From the NCBI RefSeq assembly GCF_051513965.1, contig NZ_CP195847.1:1426001-1490000 (forward strand): DNA of 64,000 nucleotides, written 5' to 3'. This stretch comes from Paramicrobacterium sp051513965 (GTDB lineage Bacteria > Actinomycetota > Actinomycetes > Actinomycetales > Microbacteriaceae). The notes under the pieces are model-generated. The model did not search any database. It saw only the letters and a program-made list of their open reading frames with translations, and had not been told where the DNA came from. Positions 42,784-51,870 of this stretch are shown piece after piece. A program made the position numbers and the translations under genes. Each line of letters starts with the position of its first letter. Positions within the stretch are counted from its first letter, which is position 1.

Positions 42784-45700
42784 TCAGAACGCGCGTGTGT
42801 GCGGCACATCGGGTCGTCCGTAGAAGGACTGCTCGAAGATCCGCCGCGCTCGACGCGTGATGGCGAAGTAATCCTCTTCCAGCTCTCCCGCCGCAGCAGG
42901 AGGGTAATCCAGGATGCGCGCGACGCCGGCCAACTGACGTCTGTCCGTCGGGAGTACGTCAGTCGTCCTATTCAGCCAGAGGGTCATCGCCGAGCGCAGC
43001 CGAGAGCAGAATAGCCACGATTCTCGAAGGGGTTCGGCTTCTTCCGGTTTGATCAGCTGGCTGTCTTCAGCAACCGCCAGCGCAGCGAGCGTCGATGTCG
43101 TGCGCAAGGCTGGAACTCGATTCGCGTGTTCCAGTTGAATGAGCTGTACAAACCATTCGACATCGCTCAATGAGCCGCGGCCAAGCTTGACGTGACGCAG
43201 TGGGTCCGCACCGCGAGGGAGGCGTTCGTTCTCAACTCGTGCCTTCACCCGCTTGATCTCACGCAGATCGTTCTCAGAGACCTCTTCGGGGTAGCGGATG
43301 CTGTCTGCCAGCTCAGTGAATGAGGCGACGAGCGCTTCGTCCCCGGCGACCCCTCGAGCGCGGAGAAGAGCCTGTGCTTCCCAGGTCAAGGACCACCGTG
43401 AGTAGTAGGTGCGATACGAGTCGAGTGAGCGGACGATCGGCCCGTTCTTGCCCTCGGGCCGAAGCGCAAGATCAAGATCGAGCGGCAGAGTCGCATCCTC
43501 AGTCAGGCGCGCCAGTTCAGAGGCGTATTTCTGCGCGGTGCGCTGTGCAGCCTCAGAATCATCGCCCAGGGGACGGTAGACGTAGATGACGTCTGTGTCG
43601 GATCCGAAGCCAAGCTCTGCGCCGCCGAATCGTCCCATTCCGATCACGGCGAACTCGAGCTGATCGCTTCCGGGAATCGTCGCGCGGATCTGCCTCAGAA
43701 CGCCTTGCAGCGTGGCATCCGTGATGTCTGCCATGGCGGAGCCGAGCTCAATGACACCATCAATGTCGAGAACGGCTCCCAAGGCGAGGCGCAGAATCTC
43801 TCTTCTGCGTACGCGAAGCACGGCTCTCGCCGCACGTTCGAGCGACTCGTGACGAGAGAAGATCGCCTGCATTTCGTCGCGCAGCGCAGCTGCGCTGACC
43901 GGACGGAGGAGAGCATCATCTTCCAGCCACGCTGAGGACTCGGGAAAAGCCGCGAGAAGCTCGCCTACGTATCGGGAGCTGGACAGAATCTGCGTGAGAC
44001 GCTCCGCTACCATCGACGAATCGCGCAGCATACGCAGAAACCAGTGCGTCGAGCCGAGCGCGTCACTCAATCGACGGAACGCGAGGAGCCCATAGTCCGG
44101 ATCTGCTCCCTCGGCGAACCAACGAAGCATGACGGGCAGCAGGTGCCTTTGGATTGTCGCGCGACGAGAGACGCCAGCCGTGAGAGCCGCGATATGGGCG
44201 AGGGCGCCGCGTGGATCACGAAAACCGATCGCCGCAAGACGCGCCTTTGCCTGGTCGGTGCTCAGAGCGAGCTCATCGTCGGGGAGCGCTGCGACGGCGC
44301 TGAGAAGCGGACGGTAGAAGAGTCTTTCGTGTAGATCTCGAACTTCCTGCTTTGTCCGTTCCCACGCCGACACGAGTGCTGACGCTCCGCCGCGGCTTCT
44401 CGTCGCTCGCGCGAGAATTCTCAGGCTCTCCTCGTCGCGCGGCATCAGGTGCGTACGACGCAGCCTGACGAGCTGCAGACGATGCTCGAGGACCCGGAGG
44501 AAACGGTATGCAGCGGCGAACTCGGATGCTTCAAGCCGGCCGATGTACCCGGCATCGGAAAGCGCCTCAAGCGCAGGCAGTGTGCCCTGTCGCCGCACCG
44601 ACTCATCCGTCTGCCCGTGCACAAGCTGCAGAAGCTGCACCGTGAACTCGACGTCGCGCAATCCTCCGGGGCCCAGCTTGATCTGTCGCTGCACTTCATC
44701 CGCGGGAATGTTCGCGGTCACCCGCTCGCGCATGCGCTGCACGGAATCGACGAAGTTCTCCCCGTTCGCCCGCTCCCAGACCAGAGGTGACACGGCGGCG
44801 ACGTAGTCATCTCCGAGCTCTGGATCTCCCGCAAGCGGGCGAGCCTTCAGGAGAGCCTGAAACTCCCAGCTCTTCGCCCAGCGACGGTAGTAAGCAGTGT
44901 GTGAGTCGAGTGTGCGGACAAGGGCGCCGTCCTTTCCCTCGGGACGGAGGTTTGCGTCGACCTCCCAGAGACCTGGCTCGATGTCCGGTTCGTGGATGAT
45001 GCGCTGCAGCTGCATCGCGAGACGAGTCGCGACATCGACAGCTCTGCTCTGAGACAGATCACCATGGGGTTCTGCAACGTAGATGACATCGACGTCGCTC
45101 ATGTAGTTGAGCTCGCGTGCCCCGGCCTTCCCCATTCCGATCACGGCGAGACGCGTGTACTGTACGTCTTCACGGGGGAATAGTGCATGGCCGCTTCCGC
45201 CACTGATGCGGGTACGAGCGATTGCCAATGCAGCGTCGAGCGCTGAGGCCGCTGCATCGGCCAGCGCCTCCCCTACCTGAGGCATGACATCGGTTGGGTC
45301 TTCGGCCTCGAGGTCGACGATCGCAATCCTCGTGAGCGCGATCCGGTAACGTTCGCGCATCAGGAGAGCGGCCTTGTCGTCGCCGACAGCGGCGAAACCG
45401 TCTTGAATGCTCAGGGCAGTGTCGAAATCATCGCGCAACTGGGCCGGTGTCGGCAGAGTCGGCGATTCCACGACGACGTCGAGATGCTCTGGATGTCGGA
45501 GAAAGAACTCAGCGATGCCCGAGGATGCTCCGACCACGCGCACGAGCCGACGCCGCGCGTCGGGGTCGTGCCAGAGCCGCCCGACCGACCCGGGGTGCGC
45601 GTGCTCGAGATCGATCAGGTGCGCAAGCGCCGAGTCAGGATCGGCCGCCGAACTGAACGTCGCAGCCACGTCCTGCGGGTCCGCGGCATCCAACATCTGC

Positions 45701-45795
45701 GCAAATCTGGCGATGCTGTCTCTCGCATCAGACAGGGAGATGAAGCCGATTCGAGCCAGCCCGCTCAGCTGCGTCTGTCCACGGGACACCATCAC
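42784..45795 (-). CDS. glnE: glutamine synthetase adenylyltransferase / deadenylase
   Basis: 1003-aa bifunctional enzyme that adenylylates and deadenylylates the regulatory Tyr of GlnA. Two nucleotidyltransferase domains are visible: GMGKAGARELNYMSDVDVIYV (deadenylylase half, about residue 225) and GMGRFGGAELGFGSDTDVIYVY (adenylylase half, about residue 735). Each is followed by an all-helical domain with LRPEGKDG or LRPEGKNG and GxLxDVEFxVQ-type motifs. It follows glnA2 by 4 bases and converges on glnA. Confidence 0.95.
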   Translation of the reverse strand: MMVSRGQTQLSGLARIGFISLSDARDSIARFAQMLDAADPQDVAATFSSAADPDSALAHLIDLEHAHPGSVGRLWHDPDARRRLVRVVGASSGIAEFFLRHPEHLDVVVESPTLPTPAQLRDDFDTALSIQDGFAAVGDDKAALLMRERYRIALTRIAIVDLEAEDPTDVMPQVGEALADAAASALDAALAIARTRISGGSGHALFPREDVQYTRLAVIGMGKAGARELNYMSDVDVIYVAEPHGDLSQSRAVDVATRLAMQLQRIIHEPDIEPGLWEVDANLRPEGKDGALVRTLDSHTAYYRRWAKSWEFQALLKARPLAGDPELGDDYVAAVSPLVWERANGENFVDSVQRMRERVTANIPADEVQRQIKLGPGGLRDVEFTVQLLQLVHGQTDESVRRQGTLPALEALSDAGYIGRLEASEFAAAYRFLRVLEHRLQLVRLRRTHLMPRDEESLRILARATRSRGGASALVSAWERTKQEVRDLHERLFYRPLLSAVAALPDDELALSTDQAKARLAAIGFRDPRGALAHIAALTAGVSRRATIQRHLLPVMLRWFAEGADPDYGLLAFRRLSDALGSTHWFLRMLRDSSMVAERLTQILSSSRYVGELLAAFPESSAWLEDDALLRPVSAAALRDEMQAIFSRHESLERAARAVLRVRRREILRLALGAVLDIDGVIELGSAMADITDATLQGVLRQIRATIPGSDQLEFAVIGMGRFGGAELGFGSDTDVIYVYRPLGDDSEAAQRTAQKYASELARLTEDATLPLDLDLALRPEGKNGPIVRSLDSYRTYYSRWSLTWEAQALLRARGVAGDEALVASFTELADSIRYPEEVSENDLREIKRVKARVENERLPRGADPLRHVKLGRGSLSDVEWFVQLIQLEHANRVPALRTTSTLAALAVAEDSQLIKPEEAEPLRESWLFCSRLRSAMTLWLNRTTDVLPTDRRQLAGVARILDYPPAAAGELEEDYFAITRRARRIFEQSFYGRPDVPHTRAF

Positions 45796-45799
45796 ACGC

Positions 45800-47137
45800 T
45801 CACAGAGAGGTGAGGTTCGTGCGCAGCTCGTACGGTGTCACCTGGGCACGATAGTCGTACCACTCCTGTCGCTTGTTCAACATGAAGTAGTCATAGACCT
45901 GAGAACCGAGCGTCTCAGCGACGAGCTCAGACTGTTCCATGTACTGCACTGCGTGATCGAGGTTGGATGGAAGCGGTTCGTAGCCGAGGGCGCGCCGCTC
46001 CGCGTCAGACAGGCTCCAGACGTTGTCCTCCGCCTCTGGCGGCAGCTCGTACCCCTCTTCAATTCCCTTCAGGCCAGCAGCGAGAAGAAGCGAGAAAGCG
46101 AGATAGGGGTTGCAGGCGGAGTCGATGCCCCGATACTCAATCCGTGAGCTCTGCCCCTTGTGCGGCTTGTACATAGGTACACGAATCAGAGCCGAGCGGT
46201 TCGCATGGCCCCACGTCACGAAGCTCGGGGCTTCGTCGCCGCCCCAGATCCGTTTGAACGAGTTCACAAACTGATTGGTCACGGCTGTGATCTCCTGCGC
46301 ATGCGTCAGAAGGCCCGCGATGAACTGTCGCCCAACCTTGGAAAGCTGGTACTGCGCACCAGGCTCATGGAAGGCATTCGTGTCGCCTTCGAAGAGTGAC
46401 ATGTGCGTGTGCATTCCCGAGCCGGGCTGGCCCGCCATCGGCTTCGGCATGAACGTCGCGTGGACGCCCTGCTCGATCGCAACCTCCTTCACGACCGTGC
46501 GGAACGTCATGATGTTGTCCGCTGTCGTGAGCGCGTCGGCGTAGCGCAGATCGATCTCGTTCTGACCGGGGCCGCCCTCGTGGTGGCTGTACTCGACGGA
46601 GATGCCGATGTCTTCGAGCATGGTGACGGCACGACGCCGGAAGTCATGGGCTGTTCCGCCCGGAACGTTGTCGAAGTAGCCGGCGTCATCGACCGGAACG
46701 GGGCCGCCGTCCACGAGCTTCGAGGACCGCATGAGGTAGAACTCGACCTCGGGATGCGTGTAGAAGGTGAATCCGAGATCTTTTGCGCGCTCGAGGGTGC
46801 GCTTCAGCACATGTCGAGGATCAGCGGCAGCCGGCTGTCCGTCTGGGGTGGTCAGATCGCAGAACATCCGAGCGGTCGGGTCAATCTCGCCGCGCCAGGG
46901 AAGTACCTGGAAGGTGGCCGGATCGGGAACCGCGAGAAGGTCGGACTCATAGCTGCGGGTGAATCCCTCGATCGCTGAGCCGTCGAAACCAAGGCCCTCT
47001 GCGAATGCGCCCTCGACCTCGGCAGGAGCGATTGCGACGGACTTCAGTGTTCCCACGACATCCGTGAACCACAGCCTGACGAACTTGATACCACGCTCCT
47101 CGATCGTTCGAAGAACGAAGTCCCTCTGCTTGTCCAT
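45800..47137 (-). CDS. glnA2: glutamine synthetase-like protein GlnA2
   Basis: 445-aa class I glutamine synthetase paralogue, the usual GlnA2 length. Motifs: LWFTDVVGTLKSVAI, GFDGSAIEGF, FMPKPMAGQPGSGMHTHMSLF and SRIEYRGIDSACNPYLAFSLLL. The regulatory Tyr position reads NVWSLSD instead of DLYELPP, so it is not expected to be adenylylated. In Streptomyces, related GlnA-like enzymes glutamylate polyamines, so a ligase role other than glutamine synthesis is possible. The start MDKQRDF at 47137 follows AAAGGGGACGG. It forms a pair with glnE. Confidence 0.92.
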   Translation of the reverse strand: MDKQRDFVLRTIEERGIKFVRLWFTDVVGTLKSVAIAPAEVEGAFAEGLGFDGSAIEGFTRSYESDLLAVPDPATFQVLPWRGEIDPTARMFCDLTTPDGQPAAADPRHVLKRTLERAKDLGFTFYTHPEVEFYLMRSSKLVDGGPVPVDDAGYFDNVPGGTAHDFRRRAVTMLEDIGISVEYSHHEGGPGQNEIDLRYADALTTADNIMTFRTVVKEVAIEQGVHATFMPKPMAGQPGSGMHTHMSLFEGDTNAFHEPGAQYQLSKVGRQFIAGLLTHAQEITAVTNQFVNSFKRIWGGDEAPSFVTWGHANRSALIRVPMYKPHKGQSSRIEYRGIDSACNPYLAFSLLLAAGLKGIEEGYELPPEAEDNVWSLSDAERRALGYEPLPSNLDHAVQYMEQSELVAETLGSQVYDYFMLNKRQEWYDYRAQVTPYELRTNLTSL

Positions 47138-47204
47138 CCGTCCCCTTTCGCTCCCCGCCGCGGGTGATACGCCCACAGACTAGCGGTTCAGCCCACGTTC
47201 GTTG

Positions 47205-47390
47205 TTACTCGTCGGCCTGCTCTTCCTCGGCCCACTTGCGGCTGTTCTCGCGGAGTAGCTCGAGCGCATGGGACGCTTCGTCCGCCGTGTCGAAGGGCCC
47301 GACTCGGTCAGAGGAAGGGGACAGAAAGCCACGTTCGACGCCGCCGGTTTTCAAGTTGTACCAGAACTGCTCCGATGGATCGTCAGCCAT
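47205..47390 (-). CDS. SPOR domain-like small protein
   Basis: 61-aa acidic protein (MADDPSEQFWYNLKTGGVERG...GPFDTADEASHALELLREN). The W-Y-N-x(3)-G...G-P-F/Y core resembles short SPOR-like proteins common in actinobacteria and usually encoded next to map. It has no transmembrane helix or signal, so peptidoglycan binding is doubtful. The start at 47390 follows GGAGGTG; an ATG six codons earlier lacks this. Confidence 0.8.
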   Translation of the reverse strand: MADDPSEQFWYNLKTGGVERGFLSPSSDRVGPFDTADEASHALELLRENSRKWAEEEQADE

Positions 47391-47409
47391 AACGACACCT
47401 CCGTTCAAT

Positions 47410-47415
47410 TAGGAT
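47410..47415 (+). promoter_or_regulatory. -10 element, leaderless map promoter
   Basis: TAGGAT, 7 bases before the ATG of map. Confidence 0.5.
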
Positions 47416-47422
47416 CGAGTCT

Positions 47423-48289
47423 ATGCCCAAGGACTCGAATGGTCACCTCGTCCCAGGCAGCGTCGGCCCGCTGCGCCCCGTCCCACACAGCATCCCCCGC
47501 CCCGAGTACGTTGGGAAGAAAGCTCCGGCTCCATACACGGGAGACGACATCTACTCGGCCGATGAGATCGAGCGAATTCGTCAGGCAGGGCAGATCGCGG
47601 CCCGGGCGATCGCCCTGGTTGGAGACAGCATTCGTCCCGGGGTCACAACGGACGAGCTGGACCGAATCGCGCACGAGTTCCTGATTGACGAAGGCGCGTA
47701 CCCATCGACACTCGGCTATCGGGGATATCCGAAGTCCATCTGCAGCTCGGTGAACGAAGTGATCTGTCACGGCATCCCGGACGATACGGTGCTCGACGAC
47801 GGCGACATCGTCAACATCGATATCACCGCGTTCGTTGACGGGGTCCACGGGGACACCAACCGCACCTTCACCGTGGGTGAGCCCGCCGAGGAGGCAAGAC
47901 TGCTCATCGAGCGCACTGAGGAGTCTCTGCGGCGTGGCATTAAAGCTGTCGCACCGGGACGCCAGATCAACGTGATTGGACGGGCGATCGAGTCGTACGC
48001 GAAGCGCTTCGGCTACGGGGTTGTCCGGGACTTCACCGGGCACGGAGTCGGGAAGGCATTCCACTCCGGTCTGATCGTGCCGCACTACGATGCGGCACCG
48101 CAGTACGACACAGTCATACAGCCCGGCATGGTGTTCACGATCGAGCCGATGCTGACGCTCGGGGACGTGGCATGGGACATCTGGGCGGACGATTGGACGG
48201 TGACGACCCGAGACAAGTCGCTGACGGCGCAGTTCGAGCACACCCTCGTGGTGACTGAACGCGGTGCAGAGGTGCTCACGCTCGCGTGA
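47423..48289 (+). CDS. map: methionine aminopeptidase, type I
   Basis: 288-aa enzyme removing N-terminal Met from new proteins. The extra N-terminal segment of about 40 aa with Pro-rich SIPRPEYVGKKAP is typical of actinobacterial MetAP1c. Metal ligands are seen in NIDITAFVDGVHGDTN (two Asp), FTGHGVGKAFH (His), TIEPMLT (Glu) and QFEHTLVVT (Glu). No ribosome site; it appears to be leaderless. ppgK follows 19 bases after the stop. Confidence 0.95.
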   Translation: MPKDSNGHLVPGSVGPLRPVPHSIPRPEYVGKKAPAPYTGDDIYSADEIERIRQAGQIAARAIALVGDSIRPGVTTDELDRIAHEFLIDEGAYPSTLGYRGYPKSICSSVNEVICHGIPDDTVLDDGDIVNIDITAFVDGVHGDTNRTFTVGEPAEEARLLIERTEESLRRGIKAVAPGRQINVIGRAIESYAKRFGYGVVRDFTGHGVGKAFHSGLIVPHYDAAPQYDTVIQPGMVFTIEPMLTLGDVAWDIWADDWTVTTRDKSLTAQFEHTLVVTERGAEVLTLA

Positions 48290-48295
48290 GCGCTG

Positions 48296-48301
48296 TAATG
48301 T
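48296..48301 (+). promoter_or_regulatory. -10 element, leaderless ppgK promoter
   Basis: TAATGT, 7 bases before the ATG of ppgK and just past the map stop. Confidence 0.5.
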
Positions 48302-48308
48302 TGACCTC

Positions 48309-49088
48309 ATGACTGAGCACGGCCCAGGCATCGCGATCGGCATCGACATCGGCGGCACAGGAATCAAAGGAGCATCCGTCAATGTGCGTACCGGCGAGCT
48401 GATCAGCGACAGGATCAAAGTTCCGACGCCGAAGGGGGCCAAGCCCGACGACGTGATCAGGGCGGTGTCGACTCTGTTCGAGACGCTCTCGGATGCTGAG
48501 TTGGACGACGCGCCGCTCGGGGTCGCCTTTCCCGCTGTCGTCAAGAACGGGGTCACGATGTCGGCGGCGAACGTGTCGGATGACTGGATCGGCTTGCAGG
48601 CCGAGGCTCTGTTCGAGAAGGCGCTCGGTCGAGACATCAGCTTTCTGAACGACGCAGACGCCGCGGGACTCGCAGAGCAGCGATACGGAGCTGCCAAGGA
48701 GGCAACCGGCGTAACTCTCGTGACCACGCTGGGAACCGGGATCGGCACCGCGATCATCACCGATGGAGAGCTTGTCCCCAACGTCGAGCTGGGGCACATC
48801 GAGATCGACGGCCACGACGCGGAGACCCGTGCGTCGAACGCAGTGCGTGAGCGCGAGGGGCTCTCATGGAAGAGGTGGGCGAAACGCCTGCAGAAGTACT
48901 ATGAGGCCTGTGAGCTGTACCTCTCCCCCGACCTCATCGTCGTCGGTGGCGGCGTCTCGAAGCACCACGAGCATTTCCTGCCGCTGCTGGAGCTGAACGC
49001 GCCGATCGTTCCGGCCGCGCTGCGCAACAACGCAGGCATCCTCGGCGCGGCTGCTCGTGCGTCGGAGCTCCACACCACGAGAGCCTGA
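48309..49088 (+). CDS. ppgK: polyphosphate glucokinase
   Basis: 259-aa ROK-family kinase that phosphorylates glucose with polyphosphate or ATP. The phosphate-binding motif is IGIDIGGTGIKGASV, the catalytic Asp is in FLNDADAAGLAEQRYG, and TLGTGIGTAIITDG is the adenosine/phosphate loop. The size and motifs match actinobacterial PpgK and not the longer ROK glucokinases. Start MTEHGPG at 48309 by the leaderless signal. Confidence 0.93.
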   Translation: MTEHGPGIAIGIDIGGTGIKGASVNVRTGELISDRIKVPTPKGAKPDDVIRAVSTLFETLSDAELDDAPLGVAFPAVVKNGVTMSAANVSDDWIGLQAEALFEKALGRDISFLNDADAAGLAEQRYGAAKEATGVTLVTTLGTGIGTAIITDGELVPNVELGHIEIDGHDAETRASNAVREREGLSWKRWAKRLQKYYEACELYLSPDLIVVGGGVSKHHEHFLPLLELNAPIVPAALRNNAGILGAAARASELHTTRA

Positions 49089-49100
49089 GCAGCGAGGAGA

Positions 49101-49475
49101 GTGTGAACGGGCCAGCTGATACGCCGGGTTCTGTCCAGACGACCTGCGTCTTGGACGGCCATCTCTCTCGGGGACGTGTTGCCACGGCCCTCTAGCGGTC
49201 CACCCGAGGACGAGACGAGCAGCCTCATGGTCCTCTGTCTGACCTTGCTCCAGGCGAGGTTTACCGAGCCGGTCGAGTCACCTCGACCGCTGGTGGTCTC
49301 TTACACCACCCTTTCACCCTTACCGCCCGGCAAGCCGTGCGGCGGTCTGCTTTCTGTTGCACTTTCTCGCGGGTTGCCCCGGGTGGGCGTTACCCACCAC
49401 CTTGCTCTGTGGAGCCCGGACGTTCCTCGGCACCGACATTCGGTGACGCGACCGTCTTGCCGACCCGTTCACGCC
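49101..49475 (-). ncRNA. rnpB: RNase P RNA, bacterial type A
   Basis: About 375 nt read on the minus strand. The P1 helix pairs GTGAACGGG at the 5' end (49472-49464) with CCCGTTCAC at the 3' end (49111-49103). The conserved core is visible: GAGGAACGTCCGGGCTCCAC, AGGGTGAAAGGGTGG, and near the 3' end GACAGAACCCGGCGTATC. It cleaves tRNA 5' leaders with RnpA. TACGAT at 49480-49485 is a well-placed -10. No protein-coding frame fits here. Confidence 0.93.
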
Positions 49476-49479
49476 TTCT

Positions 49480-49485
49480 ATCGTA
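49480..49485 (-). promoter_or_regulatory. -10 element of rnpB
   Basis: TACGAT on the minus strand; 7 bases downstream is the predicted RNA 5' end. It lies just past the stop of the zinc-ribbon gene. Confidence 0.5.
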
Positions 49486-49491
49486 GCGCTC

Positions 49492-50229
49492 CTACCAGAG
49501 ACCGGACTCCTCCGTGCGGATCACGATGCACCCGCATTCGGGGCAGCGCACGACCTCGTCGAGCGCTGCTGCGCGGACATCGGCGAGGTCCTGGCCGGTG
49601 AGTGACATCGTGCATCCACCACACGTTCCAGCCCGAAAGAGCGCGGCGCCGACTCCGGTCTTGGCCCGCTGCGTCTCATAGAGATCGAGCAGCTCATCTG
49701 GGACGGAGTCGGCGATCGCCTTGCGGTTGCCGATGACCGTTCCGCGTTCCGCGGCGATCTCCGAAAGAGACGCCTCGCGTTGCGCGTTGATCTCCTCGAT
49801 GCGCTGAGTCACGTCGGCATTCTCAGCGCGGATGCCGTCAGCGAACTGACGTGCCTCGTCGACGCGCTCCATGACCTCGAGCTGTTTGTCTTCGAGCTCG
49901 GACGTGCGGCGCCGGAGGGACTCAAGCTCCGCTTCCAACGCCGTGACATCTTTGACCGATGAAGTCTTCTGGAGGCGCTCCTCGTCACGCTGCATCCGAG
50001 CCGCAACCGTGGCGGCGTCGGACTCGAAGCGAGCAAGCTCTGCTTCGGCATCCTCGAGCTTGCCGACTTCTACTGCGAGACGGCTTGCGACAGCATCGCG
50101 CTCTGACGTTGCCTGGTTCAGCGCGGCGTCCTCCGGCAGGTTCTTCTCGCGGTGCAGCAGCTGCGCGAGGGTGACATCTGCAGTCTGAAGGTCGAGCAGC
50201 TTCTTCTGCTCAGTCTGGGGAGCTTTCAC
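49492..50229 (-). CDS. coiled-coil protein with C4 zinc ribbon
   Basis: 245 aa. A long alpha-helical coiled coil (about residues 5-175, rich in Glu, Arg and Ala) is followed by a zinc-ribbon with CGGC and CPECGC. This matches the widespread bacterial family typified by CT398/HP0958-like proteins; some members bind flagellar or RNA partners, but the actinobacterial role is unknown. The GTG at 50229 overlaps the nif3 stop (GTGA), so it is coupled to the Nif3-like gene, a pairing seen in many actinobacteria. Confidence 0.87.
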   Translation of the reverse strand: MKAPQTEQKKLLDLQTADVTLAQLLHREKNLPEDAALNQATSERDAVASRLAVEVGKLEDAEAELARFESDAATVAARMQRDEERLQKTSSVKDVTALEAELESLRRRTSELEDKQLEVMERVDEARQFADGIRAENADVTQRIEEINAQREASLSEIAAERGTVIGNRKAIADSVPDELLDLYETQRAKTGVGAALFRAGTCGGCTMSLTGQDLADVRAAALDEVVRCPECGCIVIRTEESGLW

Positions 50230-51068
50230 AGGTCGATCTCTTTTCGAGGGTCGGGGTGGACGACGAAGTCCCACGGGTCGGTACGGCGTCCGCTGATGGA
50301 GATTTCGAGGGAGGGCAGCCTCTCTGCGAGCTGCTCCGCTGCAGCATCCAGCCACAGCGACTCGGATGCCCAGTGCGAGACGTCGATGAGGGCCGGGCCA
50401 CCGACGAGCATCGACTGCTCACGAGACTCGGACGCCGGATGATGTCGCAGATCGCTGGTGACGTACACGTCAGCACTCACGACGTCAGGATGTGCGAGGA
50501 GGGAATCACCCGCTCCCCCGCACACCGCGACATTGCGGACCTCGACGTCTTCATCGCCTGCGACACGCACGCCGCTCACCGTGGCAGGCAGGACGTCCGC
50601 AACGCGGCGCGCAAACTCGCCGAGGGAGATGGGCGACGACAGAGTGCCGATTCGGCCGAGCCCGTGATCGCCGGTCGCAGATGGGACGATGGGGCGGATG
50701 CTGTCGAGGCCGAGCCGCCGCGCAAGAACGCCGGAGGTGCCGGCATCCACGACATCTGCATTTGTGTGGGCAGCGTAGAGCGCGCATGTGGAACGTGCGA
50801 GATCGGTGACGATGCGACCCTTATAACGGTCTGCGGCCACTGATGTGACCCCCCGCATGAGCAAAGGGTGGTGTACGAGGAGGAGCTGGGCTCCGACAGA
50901 GACGGCTTCCTCGACGGTCGTCGAAACCGCATCGACCGCGAGAAGGACGCGATGAACCGGTTCGTCAGGGACGCCGACGACGAGTCCTACGGCATCCCAG
51001 TCTTCCGCTCCTGAGAGCGGCCAGAGCTCTTCCGCGACCCGGATGACTTCTGAGAGTTGCACTGCCAC
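50226..51068 (-). CDS. Nif3-like dinuclear metal centre protein
   Basis: 280 aa of the NIF3/YbgI/DUF34 family, hexameric proteins with a two-metal site. The metal-binding motif LLLVHHPLLMRGVTSV, the YAAHTNADVV segment and the C-terminal DVSHWASESLW are all visible. Sometimes annotated as GTP cyclohydrolase type 2, but the function is not settled. The GTG at 51068 lies 6 bases after TAGGCT, suggesting a leaderless mRNA. It forms an operon with the zinc-ribbon coiled-coil gene. Confidence 0.88.
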   Translation of the reverse strand: MAVQLSEVIRVAEELWPLSGAEDWDAVGLVVGVPDEPVHRVLLAVDAVSTTVEEAVSVGAQLLLVHHPLLMRGVTSVAADRYKGRIVTDLARSTCALYAAHTNADVVDAGTSGVLARRLGLDSIRPIVPSATGDHGLGRIGTLSSPISLGEFARRVADVLPATVSGVRVAGDEDVEVRNVAVCGGAGDSLLAHPDVVSADVYVTSDLRHHPASESREQSMLVGGPALIDVSHWASESLWLDAAAEQLAERLPSLEISISGRRTDPWDFVVHPDPRKEIDL

Positions 51069-51074
51069 GGCACC

Positions 51075-51080
51075 AGCCTA
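51075..51080 (-). promoter_or_regulatory. -10 element, leaderless nif3-like promoter
   Basis: TAGGCT on the minus strand, 6 bases before the GTG at 51068. Confidence 0.5.
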
Positions 51081-51162
51081 CGGGACAACTCTTGATGTCA
51101 GCTCTCGCGAATCAGAGTGCGCGCGATGTTGCGACGCCTGAACAACCCTGAATCGAAGAATG

Positions 51163-51235
51163 TGGGCCCTGCCGGGCTCGAACCGACGACATCCACGGTG
51201 TAAACGTGGCGCTCTACCAACTGAGCTAAAGGCCC
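51163..51235 (-). tRNA. tRNA-Val (anticodon TAC)
   Basis: 73-nt cloverleaf on the minus strand. Acceptor GGGCCTT pairs with AGGGCCC (one G-T), D-arm GCTCAGTTGGTAGAGC, anticodon stem CCACG/CGTGG around loop TTTACAC, T-arm GTCGGTTCGAGCCCGGC. CCA is not encoded. Confidence 0.95.
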
Positions 51236-51262
51236 TCTTGTCGCGCGAGCGACGAGTCAATA

Positions 51263-51736
51263 CTAGCGGGTGCGTGAGTCGCTCTCGAACGCTGAGAGCA
51301 ACTCACGGTACATCGAGAGGGTTCGAGCCTGATCGCTGGGCACCCTGAGCGAGGCCACGACGGTGCCGTTCTCGTCCACGGCGAAGCTGGCTCGCTCAGC
51401 ACGCCCGGTCGCGGAGTCGAAGACGCCAAATGCGCGAGCCGTCGCCCCGTGCGGCCAGAAGTCGGAGAGCAGACGGATCGACGACTCTGTCGCGTCTGAC
51501 CAGGCTCTGAGAGAGAACATCGAGTCCACCGTGACGCCGAAGACATCGGGGCCGTCGCTGCGCAGGAGCGGATGCCCGGCTCGGAGCTCGGCGAGCTCCG
51601 AGCCGCAGACTCCCGAAAAGGCGAGTGGGAAGAAGACAAACACACGCCGCCGACCAGATGCGCCTGCACAACGCACCGGCGTACCGTATTGGTCCCGCAG
51701 CTCAACGATCGGGGCTGGGGCGCCGACGGGAATCAT
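51263..51736 (-). CDS. peroxiredoxin, AhpE-like
   Basis: 157-aa thioredoxin-fold peroxidase. The peroxidatic Cys sits in FFPLAFSGVCGSELAEL (C44), the PxxxxxxC signature as in mycobacterial AhpE. A second Cys lies near residue 23 and there is no typical resolving Cys near the C-terminus, so it is probably a 1-Cys type using an external thiol such as mycothiol. The ATG at 51736 is preferred because GAGAGGA is 7 bases upstream; a GTG two codons earlier is too close to that site. It is divergent from fasR. Confidence 0.9.
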   Translation of the reverse strand: MIPVGAPAPIVELRDQYGTPVRCAGASGRRRVFVFFPLAFSGVCGSELAELRAGHPLLRSDGPDVFGVTVDSMFSLRAWSDATESSIRLLSDFWPHGATARAFGVFDSATGRAERASFAVDENGTVVASLRVPSDQARTLSMYRELLSAFESDSRTR

Positions 51737-51870
51737 GTGCACATCCTCTCGGGTTCCGTATGCCGCCCGGCGAAATGCGATGCGGTAAAGCTAGGCTAAA
51801 TGAACGCCTCCGCCTCGAGGCGACGATACCCTGCATCAATCGATGGCGACTTCGAGGAGACAGCTCAGAC

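Noticed and set aside
47405..48799. 464-codon minus-strand frame
   Set aside because: It lies opposite map and ppgK, both firmly identified, and shows no motif.
49176..49480. Protein-coding frames between ppgK and the zinc-ribbon gene
   Set aside because: The region folds as RNase P RNA with all core elements; frames here are incidental.
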